A stretch of 8,018 bases of DNA from Betaproteobacteria bacterium (GCA_027317055.1 DAHVFK010000138.1:1-8018), one strand, 5' to 3'; positions 1 through 6,262 are shown, counted from the first letter of the stretch. Program-made: numbers and translations. Notes: a model not told the origin generated them from the sequence alone.

Positions 1-804
1 GGCGCGGACTTGCAGTGGCACTTCGGACCGACGCTGCTCGGGCTCGATCATGTCAGGGCGTGCACGGGCCGCTATGGCGAGGCGTGGTCCGGCATGCGCA
101 AGACCTTGCGCTGGCTCGAAAGTCTCGGGCAAATTCGCTTTCAGCTCATCGCCTACGATTTCACCGGCCACCTGCTGCTCGACCTCGGCCTGAACGAACG
201 GGCGGCCGAGCAAATGGAGCGCGGGCTCGCGCTCGGGCGCGACACCGGCATCATGTTCTGGCGCGCGGCGATCGAGGCGCACCTCGCCGTCGCCCGGTCG
301 CGCCTGGGACAGAAAGGCGTCGCGCCGGTGCTCGAGCGCGTGCTTGAGCAGTCGCGCCGCAACTCGGAGCGCTACCTGATGGTTCGCTGTCTCGACGGCC
401 TGGCGGAGATCGCGCTTGCCGCGGGCGACGCGGGCGGCTGCCGGGCGTTCGGCGACGAGCTGCTCGCCGTCGCCGAGCCGAACGGTCTGCGCGAGCTCGA
501 GGCCGTGGCGCGGCGCTGGCGCGGCGAAGCCTTGCTGGCGAAGAAAGCCTACGCGGAGGCGCAGCCGGAGCTTGCCCGCGCCGCGACGCTGGCGCAGGAT
601 GTCGGCCGCGTGCGCCTGCAGCTGGACGCGCACGCCGCGCTGGCGCGCCTGCACCAGGCTCAGGGTCAGGCGGCGAACGCGCGGCGCGATCGCGCCGAGG
701 CGCGCGCGATGGCGGACGCGATCGACAAGAGCCTCGCGTCCTCGGAGCTTGCTGACGCCGTAGTTCAGAAATACGGCGAGCGCCGGGAGTTTGATAGCAT
801 CTAG
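1..804 (+). CDS. TPR-repeat protein, C-terminal part (5' end outside window)
   Basis: The reading frame is open from base 1 and ends with TAG at 802-804, so at least 267 C-terminal residues are visible and the true start lies upstream. The visible part is almost entirely helical, Ala/Leu/Arg/Glu-rich, and shows repeated helix pairs with the small-residue spacing of tetratricopeptide repeats (for example the stretches around LLLDLGLNERAAEQMERGLALG, LDGLAEIALAAGDAGGCRAFGDELL and RGEALLAKKAYAEAQPELARA). TPR arrays of this type form the C-terminal half of large bacterial ATPase regulators, AfsR/MalT-like activators and class III adenylate cyclase-like proteins, where they bind partner proteins. 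No N-terminal catalytic or DNA-binding domain is visible, so the specific function cannot be given. The next gene starts 14 bases after the stop on the same strand, which suggests co-transcription. The TPR assignment rests on pattern, not on a profile search. Confidence 0.8.
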   Translation, partial: GADLQWHFGPTLLGLDHVRACTGRYGEAWSGMRKTLRWLESLGQIRFQLIAYDFTGHLLLDLGLNERAAEQMERGLALGRDTGIMFWRAAIEAHLAVARSRLGQKGVAPVLERVLEQSRRNSERYLMVRCLDGLAEIALAAGDAGGCRAFGDELLAVAEPNGLRELEAVARRWRGEALLAKKAYAEAQPELARAATLAQDVGRVRLQLDAHAALARLHQAQGQAANARRDRAEARAMADAIDKSLASSELADAVVQKYGERREFDSI

Positions 805-818
805 CCGGGAGACGCTGA

Positions 819-1694
819 GTGGAACCCTGGTCCGCACGGGACGAAAACCCATACCTGACGCCGTCGCGCACGCGGTCGAACCGTTCGATCTGGTGGGCGG
901 CGCTGGTGATTGCCGTGCTCGCCGTCGCGATCGGCGTCTACTACTACTATTTCGTCAGCGCGCACATGGCGCCGCCTGCGCCTGTGGCGCCGCCTGCGCC
1001 GACGAGTGAATCCGGGCAGCCGGCGGCGCCGCCCGCGAGCCCCGCACCGGCGATCGAGCATCCGGTCGAGGCGCCCAAGGCGCCGCCGGGCGAGATCGTG
1101 CCGCCGCTGCCAGCGCTCGCCGACAGCGACCCTGCCGCGCGCGACGCGCTCATCGGGCTGCTGGGCGCCAAGTCGTTCGCGGACTTCTTCTACCCCGAGC
1201 GGATCATCCTGCGCATCGTCGCGACCGTGGACAATCTGCCGCGCAAATCGGCGCCCGCGCGCGTGATGCCGGTCAAGCCGGTTGCCGGCGTGTTCGCCAC
1301 CGTCGGCACGGGCGACGATGCCGTCATCAGTCCGCGCAACGCGGCGCGCTACACGCCCTACGTGCGCATGGTGCAGGCGGTCGACGTGCGCAAACTGGTC
1401 GCGCTCTACAGCCGCTTCTACCCGCTGTTCCAGCGCGCATACCGCGAGCTTGGCTACCCGAACAAGTACTTCAACGACCGCCTGATCGAAGCGATCGACG
1501 ACCTGCTCGCCGCTCCCGAGCTCGACGGCCCGGTGAAGCTCGCGCAGCCCAAGGTGCTGTACGAGTTCGCGGACCCGGACCTGGAGGGGCGCTCGGCCGG
1601 GCAGAAGATCATGCTGCGCATGGGCCGCGACAACGAGCTCAAGGTAAAGACAAAGCTGCGCGCACTGCGCCGGGCGCTGGTCCGCGGCGTGTGA
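819..1694 (+). CDS. DUF3014 domain-containing membrane-anchored protein
   Basis: A 291-residue protein starting at GTG 819, preceded by a GGGAG ribosome-binding site at 807-811 with good spacing. Residues 24-46 form one transmembrane helix ending in a YYYYF cluster. The short N-terminal tail before it carries five Arg, so the protein is probably a type II membrane protein with its bulk in the periplasm. Residues about 50-95 are a Pro/Ala linker. Residues about 100-285 match the DUF3014 family from memory: V137-DNLPRK, the PLFQRAYRELGYP stretch leading into G212-YPNKYFNDRLIEAIDDLL, and a C-terminal DPDLEGRSAGQKIMLRMG segment. The family is common in beta- and gammaproteobacteria and its biochemical role is unknown to me. 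It lies 14 bases after the TPR gene and is followed by a terminator-like hairpin, so it is probably the last gene of that unit. Family assignment is fairly sure; function is not. Confidence 0.88.
   Translation: MEPWSARDENPYLTPSRTRSNRSIWWAALVIAVLAVAIGVYYYYFVSAHMAPPAPVAPPAPTSESGQPAAPPASPAPAIEHPVEAPKAPPGEIVPPLPALADSDPAARDALIGLLGAKSFADFFYPERIILRIVATVDNLPRKSAPARVMPVKPVAGVFATVGTGDDAVISPRNAARYTPYVRMVQAVDVRKLVALYSRFYPLFQRAYRELGYPNKYFNDRLIEAIDDLLAAPELDGPVKLAQPKVLYEFADPDLEGRSAGQKIMLRMGRDNELKVKTKLRALRRALVRGV
968..1000 (+). repeat. 15-bp exact direct repeat inside the DUF3014 linker
   Basis: The 15-mer GGCGCCGCCTGCGCC occurs at 968-982 and again at 986-1000, separated by three bases (18-base period, in frame). 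It encodes two copies of an APPAP unit in the Pro/Ala linker just after the membrane helix. This looks like a local codon-level duplication in low-complexity linker DNA rather than a regulatory site. Confidence 0.8.
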
Positions 1695-1706
1695 CCGGCG
1701 CCGGAT

Positions 1707-1735
1707 TTGCCGCGCGGGGCGGTTCGACCTAGACT
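1707..1735 (+). promoter_or_regulatory. Candidate sigma70-type promoter for the molybdopterin-subunit gene
   Basis: TTGCCG at 1707-1712 (4 of 6 matches to TTGACA) and TAGACT at 1730-1735 (4 of 6 to TATAAT) are separated by exactly 17 bases. Transcription would begin near 1742, giving a leader of about 55 bases that contains the hairpin at 1758-1775. This is a pattern match only; in DNA this GC-rich such a match carries some weight, but it is not proof. Confidence 0.35.
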
Positions 1736-1757
1736 GCGCCCTCCGGCAGCTCCAACC

Positions 1758-1786
1758 ACGGCCCTCACGGGCCGTTTCAGTTTTTT
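1758..1786 (+). terminator. Intrinsic terminator-like hairpin with T-run
   Basis: ACGGCCC (1758-1764) and GGGCCGT (1769-1775) form a perfect 7-bp stem around a TCAC loop. It is followed by TTCAG and then six T at 1781-1786. The structure lies 64 bases after the DUF3014 stop codon and would end that transcript. The T-run finishes only 10 bases before the next ATG (1797), and a promoter candidate lies upstream of the hairpin, so it could instead act as a leader attenuator for the downstream gene. The five bases between stem and T-run make it a less than ideal terminator. Confidence 0.55.
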
Positions 1787-1796
1787 CCCCACAGAG

Positions 1797-4115
1797 ATGA
1801 ACGCACCCCAGATCCAGTTCGACCCCGAATCCGCCCGCTTCGGCAGCTCGCGCTCGCAGAAGCGGCTCGAAGACGACCGCCTGCTCACCGGCAATGGCCT
1901 GTACAGCGACGACCGAGAACTCGCGCGGCTCGCCTGGCTGGTGCTGGTGCGCTCGCCGTATGCGCACGCGAAAATCCTGTCCGCCGACCTCACCGCGGCG
2001 CGCAAGGCGCCCGGCGTGCTCGCGGCCTGGACCGTGCAGGACCTGCGCGCCGACGGCGTCGGCCACATTCCCTTCCCGCCGCTGTTCAAGCAGGCCGACG
2101 GTTCTCCGATGGAAGCGCCGCCGCGGGTGCTGCTGGACGAGCAGAGCGTCTATTACGTCGGCCAGCCGGTGGTTGCGATCGTCGCTGCCACGCGCGACCA
2201 GGCCGAGGACGCCGCCGAGCTCGCGCTGCTCGAGTACCAAGAGCTGCCTTGCGTGGTCGACGCGCAACGCGCGATCGAGCCGGACGCGCCGCAGCTGTGG
2301 CCCGAGGCGCCGGGCAACGTCGCGGCGGAGTCTGCCTACGGCGACCCGAAGGCGGCCGACGCCGCTTTCGCCGCGGCCGCGCACGTGGTCGAGCTCGAGC
2401 TGCACAACCAGCGCCTGATCGCCAACGCGCTCGAGCCGCGCTGCGCGATCGGCGTGTTCGACAACGGCCGCACCACGCTCTACACGCAGAACCAGACGCC
2501 GACCGGCGCGCGCGAGCTGCTTGGCGCGGTGTTCGGCGCCAAGCCGGAGGCGTTCCGGGTCGTGGTGGGCGACATCGGCGGCGGCTTCGGCATGAAGACC
2601 GGCCTCACGCCCGAGGACGCGCTGGTGTGCCACGCGGCGAAGAAGCTCGGCCGGCCGGTGAAGTGGCGCGCCGAGCGGAGCGAGGAGTTCCTCGCCGCGC
2701 ACATGGGGCGCGACCAGCGCTTCAAGGCGAGCCTCGCGCTCGACCAGGACGGCAGGATCCTGGCGCTGCGCATGCGCATGCTGGGCAACATCGGCGCCAC
2801 GCCCGTGGGCTCCTCCGCGATCATTCCGCTTGCGCTCGGGCCCAAGGTGCAGACCACCGTGTACAAGGTGCCGGTGATCGACTACGGCGTCAAGGCGGTG
2901 CTCACCAACACCATGGCCACCGGCGCCTACCGCGGCGCCGGGCGCCCCGAGGCCAACTACCTGATGGAACGCCTGATGGAGAAGGCGAGCCGGCAGCTCA
3001 AGCTCGACCCGGCGGAGATCCGGCGCCGCAATTTCATTCGCCCGCAGGACTTTCCGTTCCGCACCCACCTCGGCGACACCTACGACGTGGGCGATTTCGG
3101 CCGCGTGCTGGACGGCGCGCTGGCGCGTGCGGACTGGAACGGCTTCCCTGTCCGGCGCGAGCAATCGAAGCGCCGCGGCCGGCTGCGCGGACGCGGACTG
3201 GCGGTCTACCTCGAGTGGACCGGCGCGATTCCGACCGAGACGGTCGACATCCAGATCGACGCCGACGGCGCGGTGACGGTCTTCTCGGGCACCCAGGCGA
3301 TGGGGCAGGGGCTCGAGACGACCTATTCCCAGCTCATCACCGAGGTGCTGCAGGTGCCGGTCACGAGCGTACGCATCGTGCAGGGCGACACCGACCGCGC
3401 CAACGGCGTCGGCAGCGTCGGCTCGCGCTCGGCCTTCGTCGGCGGCTCGGCGGTGGTCGCCGCCGGGCGCAAGGTGATCGTGCGCGGCAAGGAGCTGGCG
3501 GCCGAGGCGCTGGAAGCCGCGCCGCAGGACATCGAGTTCCGCGACGGGCGCTTCCACATTTCCGGCACCGATCGGGCGATCCGGCTCGACGAGCTGGCCG
3601 CGCGCCAGGCAGAGCGCCACATCCGCGTCTCCGCCACCGAGACGCCGTCGACGCCCTCGTGGCCCAACGGCGCCCAGGTGTGCGAGGTCGAGATCGATCC
3701 GGATACGGGCGAAGTCGAGCTGGCGCGCATCACCAGCGTGGACGACATCGGTCGCATCATCAACCACATGATCGTCGAAGGACAGATTCACGGCGGCATC
3801 GCGCAGGGCGTCGGGCAGGCGCTCTACGAGCGCACGGTCTACGACCCGGAAAGCGGCCAGCTGCTGACCGGCTCGCTGATGGACTACGGCATTCCGCGCG
3901 CGGACCAGTTCCCGCCGCTGGACACCGCGTTCGACGAGAGCGTTCCCTGCAGCACCAACCTGCTGGGCGTGAAGGGCTGCGGTGAGCTCGGCACCATCGG
4001 CTCGGTGCCGGCGGTGGTGAACGCGGTGCTGGACGCCCTGGCCGAGCGCGGCATTACGCAGCTCGAGATGCCGCTCAGCGCGGAGAAGGTCTGGAGGGCG
4101 TTGCGCGGCGTGTAG
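1797..4115 (+). CDS. Xanthine dehydrogenase-family molybdopterin-binding (large) subunit
   Basis: A 772-residue protein, the usual length of the large catalytic subunit of the xanthine dehydrogenase/CO dehydrogenase (CoxL-like) family, which carries the molybdenum-pterin cofactor and performs hydroxylation or oxidation of aldehydes, N-heterocycles or CO. The N-terminal aldehyde oxidase hammerhead domain covers about residues 20-150 (with VGQPVVAIVA). The molybdopterin-binding region follows: E213-PR, D259-IGGGFGMK, G376-AYRGAGRPE, G498-TQAMGQG, then GSVGSRSAFVGG. The conserved catalytic Glu is E730 in GVKGCGELG. True CO dehydrogenases have AYRCSFR with a Cys at the 376 region; here it is AYRGAGRPE, so CO oxidation is unlikely and the substrate is unknown. 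No signal peptide is visible, so it is probably cytoplasmic. ATG 1797 was chosen because the protein begins there as the family does and the 30-codon upstream extension is atypical; the ribosome-binding site (CAGAG) is weak. No FAD or [2Fe-2S] subunit gene is adjacent. Confidence 0.92.
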   Translation: MNAPQIQFDPESARFGSSRSQKRLEDDRLLTGNGLYSDDRELARLAWLVLVRSPYAHAKILSADLTAARKAPGVLAAWTVQDLRADGVGHIPFPPLFKQADGSPMEAPPRVLLDEQSVYYVGQPVVAIVAATRDQAEDAAELALLEYQELPCVVDAQRAIEPDAPQLWPEAPGNVAAESAYGDPKAADAAFAAAAHVVELELHNQRLIANALEPRCAIGVFDNGRTTLYTQNQTPTGARELLGAVFGAKPEAFRVVVGDIGGGFGMKTGLTPEDALVCHAAKKLGRPVKWRAERSEEFLAAHMGRDQRFKASLALDQDGRILALRMRMLGNIGATPVGSSAIIPLALGPKVQTTVYKVPVIDYGVKAVLTNTMATGAYRGAGRPEANYLMERLMEKASRQLKLDPAEIRRRNFIRPQDFPFRTHLGDTYDVGDFGRVLDGALARADWNGFPVRREQSKRRGRLRGRGLAVYLEWTGAIPTETVDIQIDADGAVTVFSGTQAMGQGLETTYSQLITEVLQVPVTSVRIVQGDTDRANGVGSVGSRSAFVGGSAVVAAGRKVIVRGKELAAEALEAAPQDIEFRDGRFHISGTDRAIRLDELAARQAERHIRVSATETPSTPSWPNGAQVCEVEIDPDTGEVELARITSVDDIGRIINHMIVEGQIHGGIAQGVGQALYERTVYDPESGQLLTGSLMDYGIPRADQFPPLDTAFDESVPCSTNLLGVKGCGELGTIGSVPAVVNAVLDALAERGITQLEMPLSAEKVWRALRGV

Positions 4116-4125
4116 TCGATCGAAC

Positions 4126-4134
4126 GGGGTGAGG
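4126..4134 (+). promoter_or_regulatory. Strong ribosome-binding site for the TonB-family gene
   Basis: GGGGTGAGG lies 4 bases before ATG 4139. It fixes this start over other candidates and supports translation from a transcript shared with the molybdopterin-subunit gene, whose stop codon is only 23 bases upstream of the ATG. Confidence 0.6.
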
Positions 4135-4138
4135 TCGC

Positions 4139-4921
4139 ATGGCGGCGGGTTCGGCGCGCGGGACGGCTTGGCAGGACGGGGCCCGGCGCGCGCTCGAATA
4201 CGCGATCGCGGCCTCGCTCGCGCTGCATGCGCTGGCGCTTGGATATCTCTCGATGCCGCGCGCCCCGGCGGATGCCCTTCCTGCGCTGCCGCCGCTCGAA
4301 GCGCGCCTCGAACCGGCGCGGCCGGTCGAAGCGCCCCGGCCCCCGCCGCCGCCGAAGATCGAGCCGCCGCCCGCGCCGCCGCCCGCGCCGCAGCCGACGC
4401 CGCATCCGGCACCACGGCCCGTACTGAAGTTGAACAAGGCACACCCTGTTCGCGAACGTGCGCCCGAACCCGTGCCCGAGCCCGTATTAACTGCCCCGGC
4501 GGTCACGGCTCCGGCGCCTGCCCCGGTTGTCGCGCCGGTTCCGCAATTGCAACCCCCCGTCTTGGCTGCACCTGCGCCCGCCCCGGCGCCGCGTGCAGCG
4601 CCGCCGCCCGACGCCGCGAGCCTGGCGGCGCAGTACCGCGCCGCGCTAATGGCCGAGGCGGGGCGCTACAAGCGCTATCCGCGTTTTGCGCGCGACAACG
4701 GCTGGGAGGGCAGGGTCGAGGTGCACCTGGTGATCGGCGCCGATGGCGCGATCGCAACGCTCGGCGTCGCGCGCGGGACGGGATACCCGATCCTCGACCG
4801 CCAGGCGCTCGAGATGGTGCGCAGCGCGAAGTCGCAAACCGCGATTCCAGAGGGCCTGCGCGGCAAGGCCTTCGGCGTCGATATCCCGGTGATCTTCAGC
4901 CTGCGCGACCCGGATTCCTAG
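4139..4921 (+). CDS. TonB-family energy transducer
   Basis: A 260-residue protein with the three-part layout of TonB. Residues about 18-37 form an N-terminal membrane anchor that keeps the S-x3-H pair (S26, H30) used by TonB to couple to the ExbB/ExbD proton channel. Residues about 40-160 form a long Pro/Ala linker (PPPPP, PEPVPEPV, PAPAP runs) that spans the periplasm. Residues about 168-256 form the TonB C-terminal domain, with the Y180-P181 motif, EGRVEVHLVIGADGAI and a terminal beta strand. TonB proteins pass proton-motive energy to outer-membrane receptors for siderophores, cobalamin and other ligands. No exbB, exbD or receptor gene is in the window, so it must share an Exb complex encoded elsewhere. 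It probably lies in one transcript with the upstream molybdopterin gene. Its 3' end overlaps the convergent nlpC-type gene by 26 bases. The family call is secure; the transported ligand is unknown, so I give no symbol. Confidence 0.92.
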   Translation: MAAGSARGTAWQDGARRALEYAIAASLALHALALGYLSMPRAPADALPALPPLEARLEPARPVEAPRPPPPPKIEPPPAPPPAPQPTPHPAPRPVLKLNKAHPVRERAPEPVPEPVLTAPAVTAPAPAPVVAPVPQLQPPVLAAPAPAPAPRAAPPPDAASLAAQYRAALMAEAGRYKRYPRFARDNGWEGRVEVHLVIGADGAIATLGVARGTGYPILDRQALEMVRSAKSQTAIPEGLRGKAFGVDIPVIFSLRDPDS

Positions 4922-5408
4922 GCGGGCTCAGGCGGCGCGCACCGTCGAAGCGGCGCATCCAGTAGCGCGCGCCCAGCGGCTCGACGCGCACCCGTGCGCC
5001 GGTCTTGGGCGCGTGCACGAAGCGGCCGTTGCCGAGGTAGATGCCGACGTGCGAGAAGGCGCGGTGCTGGGTGTTATAGAACACCAGATCGCCGGGCTGC
5101 AGTTCCGCTAGACTGACGGGCGTTCCGATCTCGCTCTGCGCGCGGGCGTTGTGCGGCAGCTCGAGCCCCCAGGCTTGCTCGAACACGTGGGCCACCAGTC
5201 CGCTGCAATCGTATCCGGTGGCGGGCGAGTCGCCCCCGTAGCGGTACTCGGTGCCGAGCGCGAGCACCGCCTGCAGCAAGGCCTCGGAGCGCTCGGCGCT
5301 GGCGGGCGCGAGCCGCTGCGGCGGCAATCGGTCGGGCGCTCGCTGGGGCCCGGCGCAGCCTGCCAATGCAGCCAAAAGCGCGAACAAATACAGAGAATTA
5401 CGAGCCAT
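4896..5408 (-). CDS. NlpC/P60 family lipoprotein (C40 peptidoglycan hydrolase)
   Basis: A 170-residue protein starting at ATG 5406-5408 and ending with TGA at 4896-4898. A lipoprotein signal peptide ends in the lipobox L15-A-G-C18, so the mature protein is lipid-anchored at C18, probably in the outer membrane. The NlpC/P60 catalytic domain follows from about residue 42: YDCSG with nucleophile C68, SHVGIYLG with H120, and RFVHAPKTG with H132 complete the Cys-His-His set. AELQPGDLVFY is the typical segment before the first His. Family members cleave the D-Glu-diaminopimelate bond of peptide stems (Spr/MepS-like), which suits a role in wall remodelling. The size matches short Spr-type endopeptidases. 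The ATG has no recognisable Shine-Dalgarno sequence and a promoter candidate ends almost at the start codon, so the message may be leaderless. The last 26 bases overlap the convergent TonB gene. Confidence 0.95.
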   Translation of the reverse strand: MARNSLYLFALLAALAGCAGPQRAPDRLPPQRLAPASAERSEALLQAVLALGTEYRYGGDSPATGYDCSGLVAHVFEQAWGLELPHNARAQSEIGTPVSLAELQPGDLVFYNTQHRAFSHVGIYLGNGRFVHAPKTGARVRVEPLGARYWMRRFDGARRLSPPRNPGRAG

Positions 5409-5417
5409 AATTAAAGC

Positions 5418-5446
5418 AATGTAGTCAATGTGGAAGACAAAGTAAA
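5418..5446 (-). promoter_or_regulatory. Candidate promoter of the NlpC/P60 gene, probably leaderless
   Basis: Read on the minus strand, TTTACT (5446-5441, 4 of 6 to TTGACA) and TACATT (5423-5418, 4 of 6 to TATAAT) are separated by exactly 17 bases. The expected start of transcription falls only a few bases before the ATG at 5408, consistent with the absence of a purine-rich ribosome-binding site. The region is clearly more AT-rich than its surroundings. Confidence 0.4.
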
Positions 5447-5503
5447 GCCGCGCTGTGTCAGCCGCGCGCCGCAGGGGTGCGTTGCTTCGAACAGAACTTT
5501 TTC

Positions 5504-5507
5504 AGGA
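5504..5507 (+). promoter_or_regulatory. Ribosome-binding site deciding the secretin-N-like start
   Basis: AGGA at 5504-5507 sits 6 bases before ATG 5514. It places the start directly at a standard signal peptide and argues against the in-frame GTG at 5430, which would add 28 residues before that signal peptide. Confidence 0.6.
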
Positions 5508-5513
5508 CCGCCG

Positions 5514-6236
5514 ATGCGCCCGTCGTTCGCCGCCTGGATAACATGCGCCGCGCTCGCGCTTGCCGCCGCCGGCGCATGCGCGCAGGGCAGCCTGGAAATC
5601 ATTCCCCTGCGCCATCGCACGCCGGAGCAGGTGCTGCCGGTGCTGCGGCCGCTGCTCGAGCCGGGCGGGGTGCTGACCGCGCACTCGAACCAGCTCATCG
5701 TGCGCACCAGCGCGGGCAACCTGGAGCAGATCAGGTCCGCGCTCGCGGCGATCGACACGCCGCTGCGCCGGCTGCAGATTTCGGTGCGCTTCGGCGATGC
5801 GTCGGGGTTCGGCAGGCGCGAAATCGAAGCCCGCGGCGTGCTGCGCCCGGGCGGCTCGGGCGCCGAGTTGCGCGCGCTCGACTCGGGCGCGGCGGCCGAA
5901 GAGCGCGTCGAGCAGCACGTGCAGGTGCTCGAAGGGGGCCGCGCGACGATCGCGGTGGGGCAGTCGCGGCCGCTCGGCGGCGGTGTTCAGGGGGTGCAGG
6001 ACCTGGCGACGGGCTTCGTGGTGGTGCCGCGAGTCGCCGGCCGGTACGTAACGCTCGAGATCGACCCGCAGCGCGAGCGGCCCGGGGCGTTCCCGGGCAG
6101 CGTCGATTCGCAACGCGTCTCGACCACGGTCAACGCCCGCCTGGGGGATTGGGTCGAGATAGGCGGCGTGGATGCGGCGGGCATCACCTACGAGCGCCGG
6201 CGCGTTTGGCTCAAGGTCGAGGAGATCGGGCCCTGA
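5514..6236 (+). CDS. Exported secretin N-terminal (NolW-like) domain protein
   Basis: A 240-residue protein starting at ATG 5514. Residues 1-23 are a Sec signal peptide with a hydrophobic core and a likely cut after A23 (ACA|Q). Residues about 26-83 resemble the NolW/secretin N-domain: SLEIIPLRHRTPEQVLPVLRPLL, then a turn, HSNQLIVRTSAGNLEQIRSALAAIDTP. This beta-alpha fold is repeated in GspD/PilQ/PulD secretins. Residues about 88-238 are predicted beta-rich (QISVRFG, RATIAVGQ, GFVVVPRVAGRYVTLEIDP, RVWLKVEEI) and do not show the pore-forming secretin domain, which would make the protein far longer. It is therefore a stand-alone periplasmic protein, not a pore. Its role is unknown; binding to a secretin or another envelope complex is plausible by analogy only. 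The helicase gene begins 26 bases downstream on the same strand. Confidence 0.8.
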   Translation: MRPSFAAWITCAALALAAAGACAQGSLEIIPLRHRTPEQVLPVLRPLLEPGGVLTAHSNQLIVRTSAGNLEQIRSALAAIDTPLRRLQISVRFGDASGFGRREIEARGVLRPGGSGAELRALDSGAAAEERVEQHVQVLEGGRATIAVGQSRPLGGGVQGVQDLATGFVVVPRVAGRYVTLEIDPQRERPGAFPGSVDSQRVSTTVNARLGDWVEIGGVDAAGITYERRRVWLKVEEIGP

Positions 6237-6252
6237 GCCGCGCCGCGTCACG

Positions 6253-6258
6253 CGAGGC
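6253..6258 (+). promoter_or_regulatory. Possible ribosome-binding site for the helicase gene
   Basis: CGAGGC at 6253-6258 lies about 4-6 bases before GTG 6263 and gives a modest Shine-Dalgarno match. In-frame alternatives are TTG 6206 and CTG 6233, both of which lie inside the preceding gene. Confidence 0.4.
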
Positions 6259-6262
6259 GGCG

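Larger units (their letters stand above)
5409..5513. other. Divergent intergenic region
   Basis: This is the only divergent junction in the window, between the NlpC/P60 gene (minus) and the secretin-N-like gene (plus). Its left half is AT-rich and carries the minus-strand promoter candidate plus an imperfect tandem 9-mer, GCAATGTAG (5416-5424) and TCAATGTGG (5425-5433), 7 of 9 identical. A GTG at 5430 would extend the plus-strand gene into this region, but the extension lacks the features of a protein N-terminus. I could not find a convincing plus-strand promoter by eye. Confidence 0.5.

Noticed and set aside
1707..1796. An N-terminal extension of the molybdopterin subunit from TTG 1707
   Set aside because: The 30 extra codons would translate the promoter candidate and terminator-like hairpin into a Pro/Arg/Ala-rich peptide not typical of the family; ATG 1797 fits better.
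2249..3985. A 578-codon plus-strand frame inside the molybdopterin gene
   Set aside because: It is out of frame with a gene that carries all expected motifs, and its product is an Arg/Gly/Ala-rich low-complexity string typical of frame shadows in GC-rich DNA.
1797..4115. Assignment of the molybdopterin subunit as CO dehydrogenase CoxL
   Set aside because: The active-site loop reads AYRGAGRPE rather than AYRCSFR, and no coxS or coxM lies nearby.
801..4442. A 1213-codon open reading frame on the minus strand spanning the DUF3014 gene, the molybdopterin gene and part of tonB
   Set aside because: Its codon boundaries coincide with those of the plus-strand genes at 819 and 1797, so it stays open simply because those genes avoid TTA, CTA and TCA codons, which are rare at this GC content. 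Its translation is a biased Arg/Ala/His/Val string without recognisable domains, while the plus strand encodes clear family motifs.
4890..4960. A shared bidirectional terminator between tonB and the NlpC/P60 gene
   Set aside because: Only short broken complementarity (CCCG with CGGG) is present, with no continuous stem and no T-run on either strand.
5430..5513. An extended start (GTG 5430) for the secretin-N-like protein
   Set aside because: It would put 28 residues before a standard signal peptide and lacks a good ribosome-binding site, whereas ATG 5514 has AGGA at the right distance.
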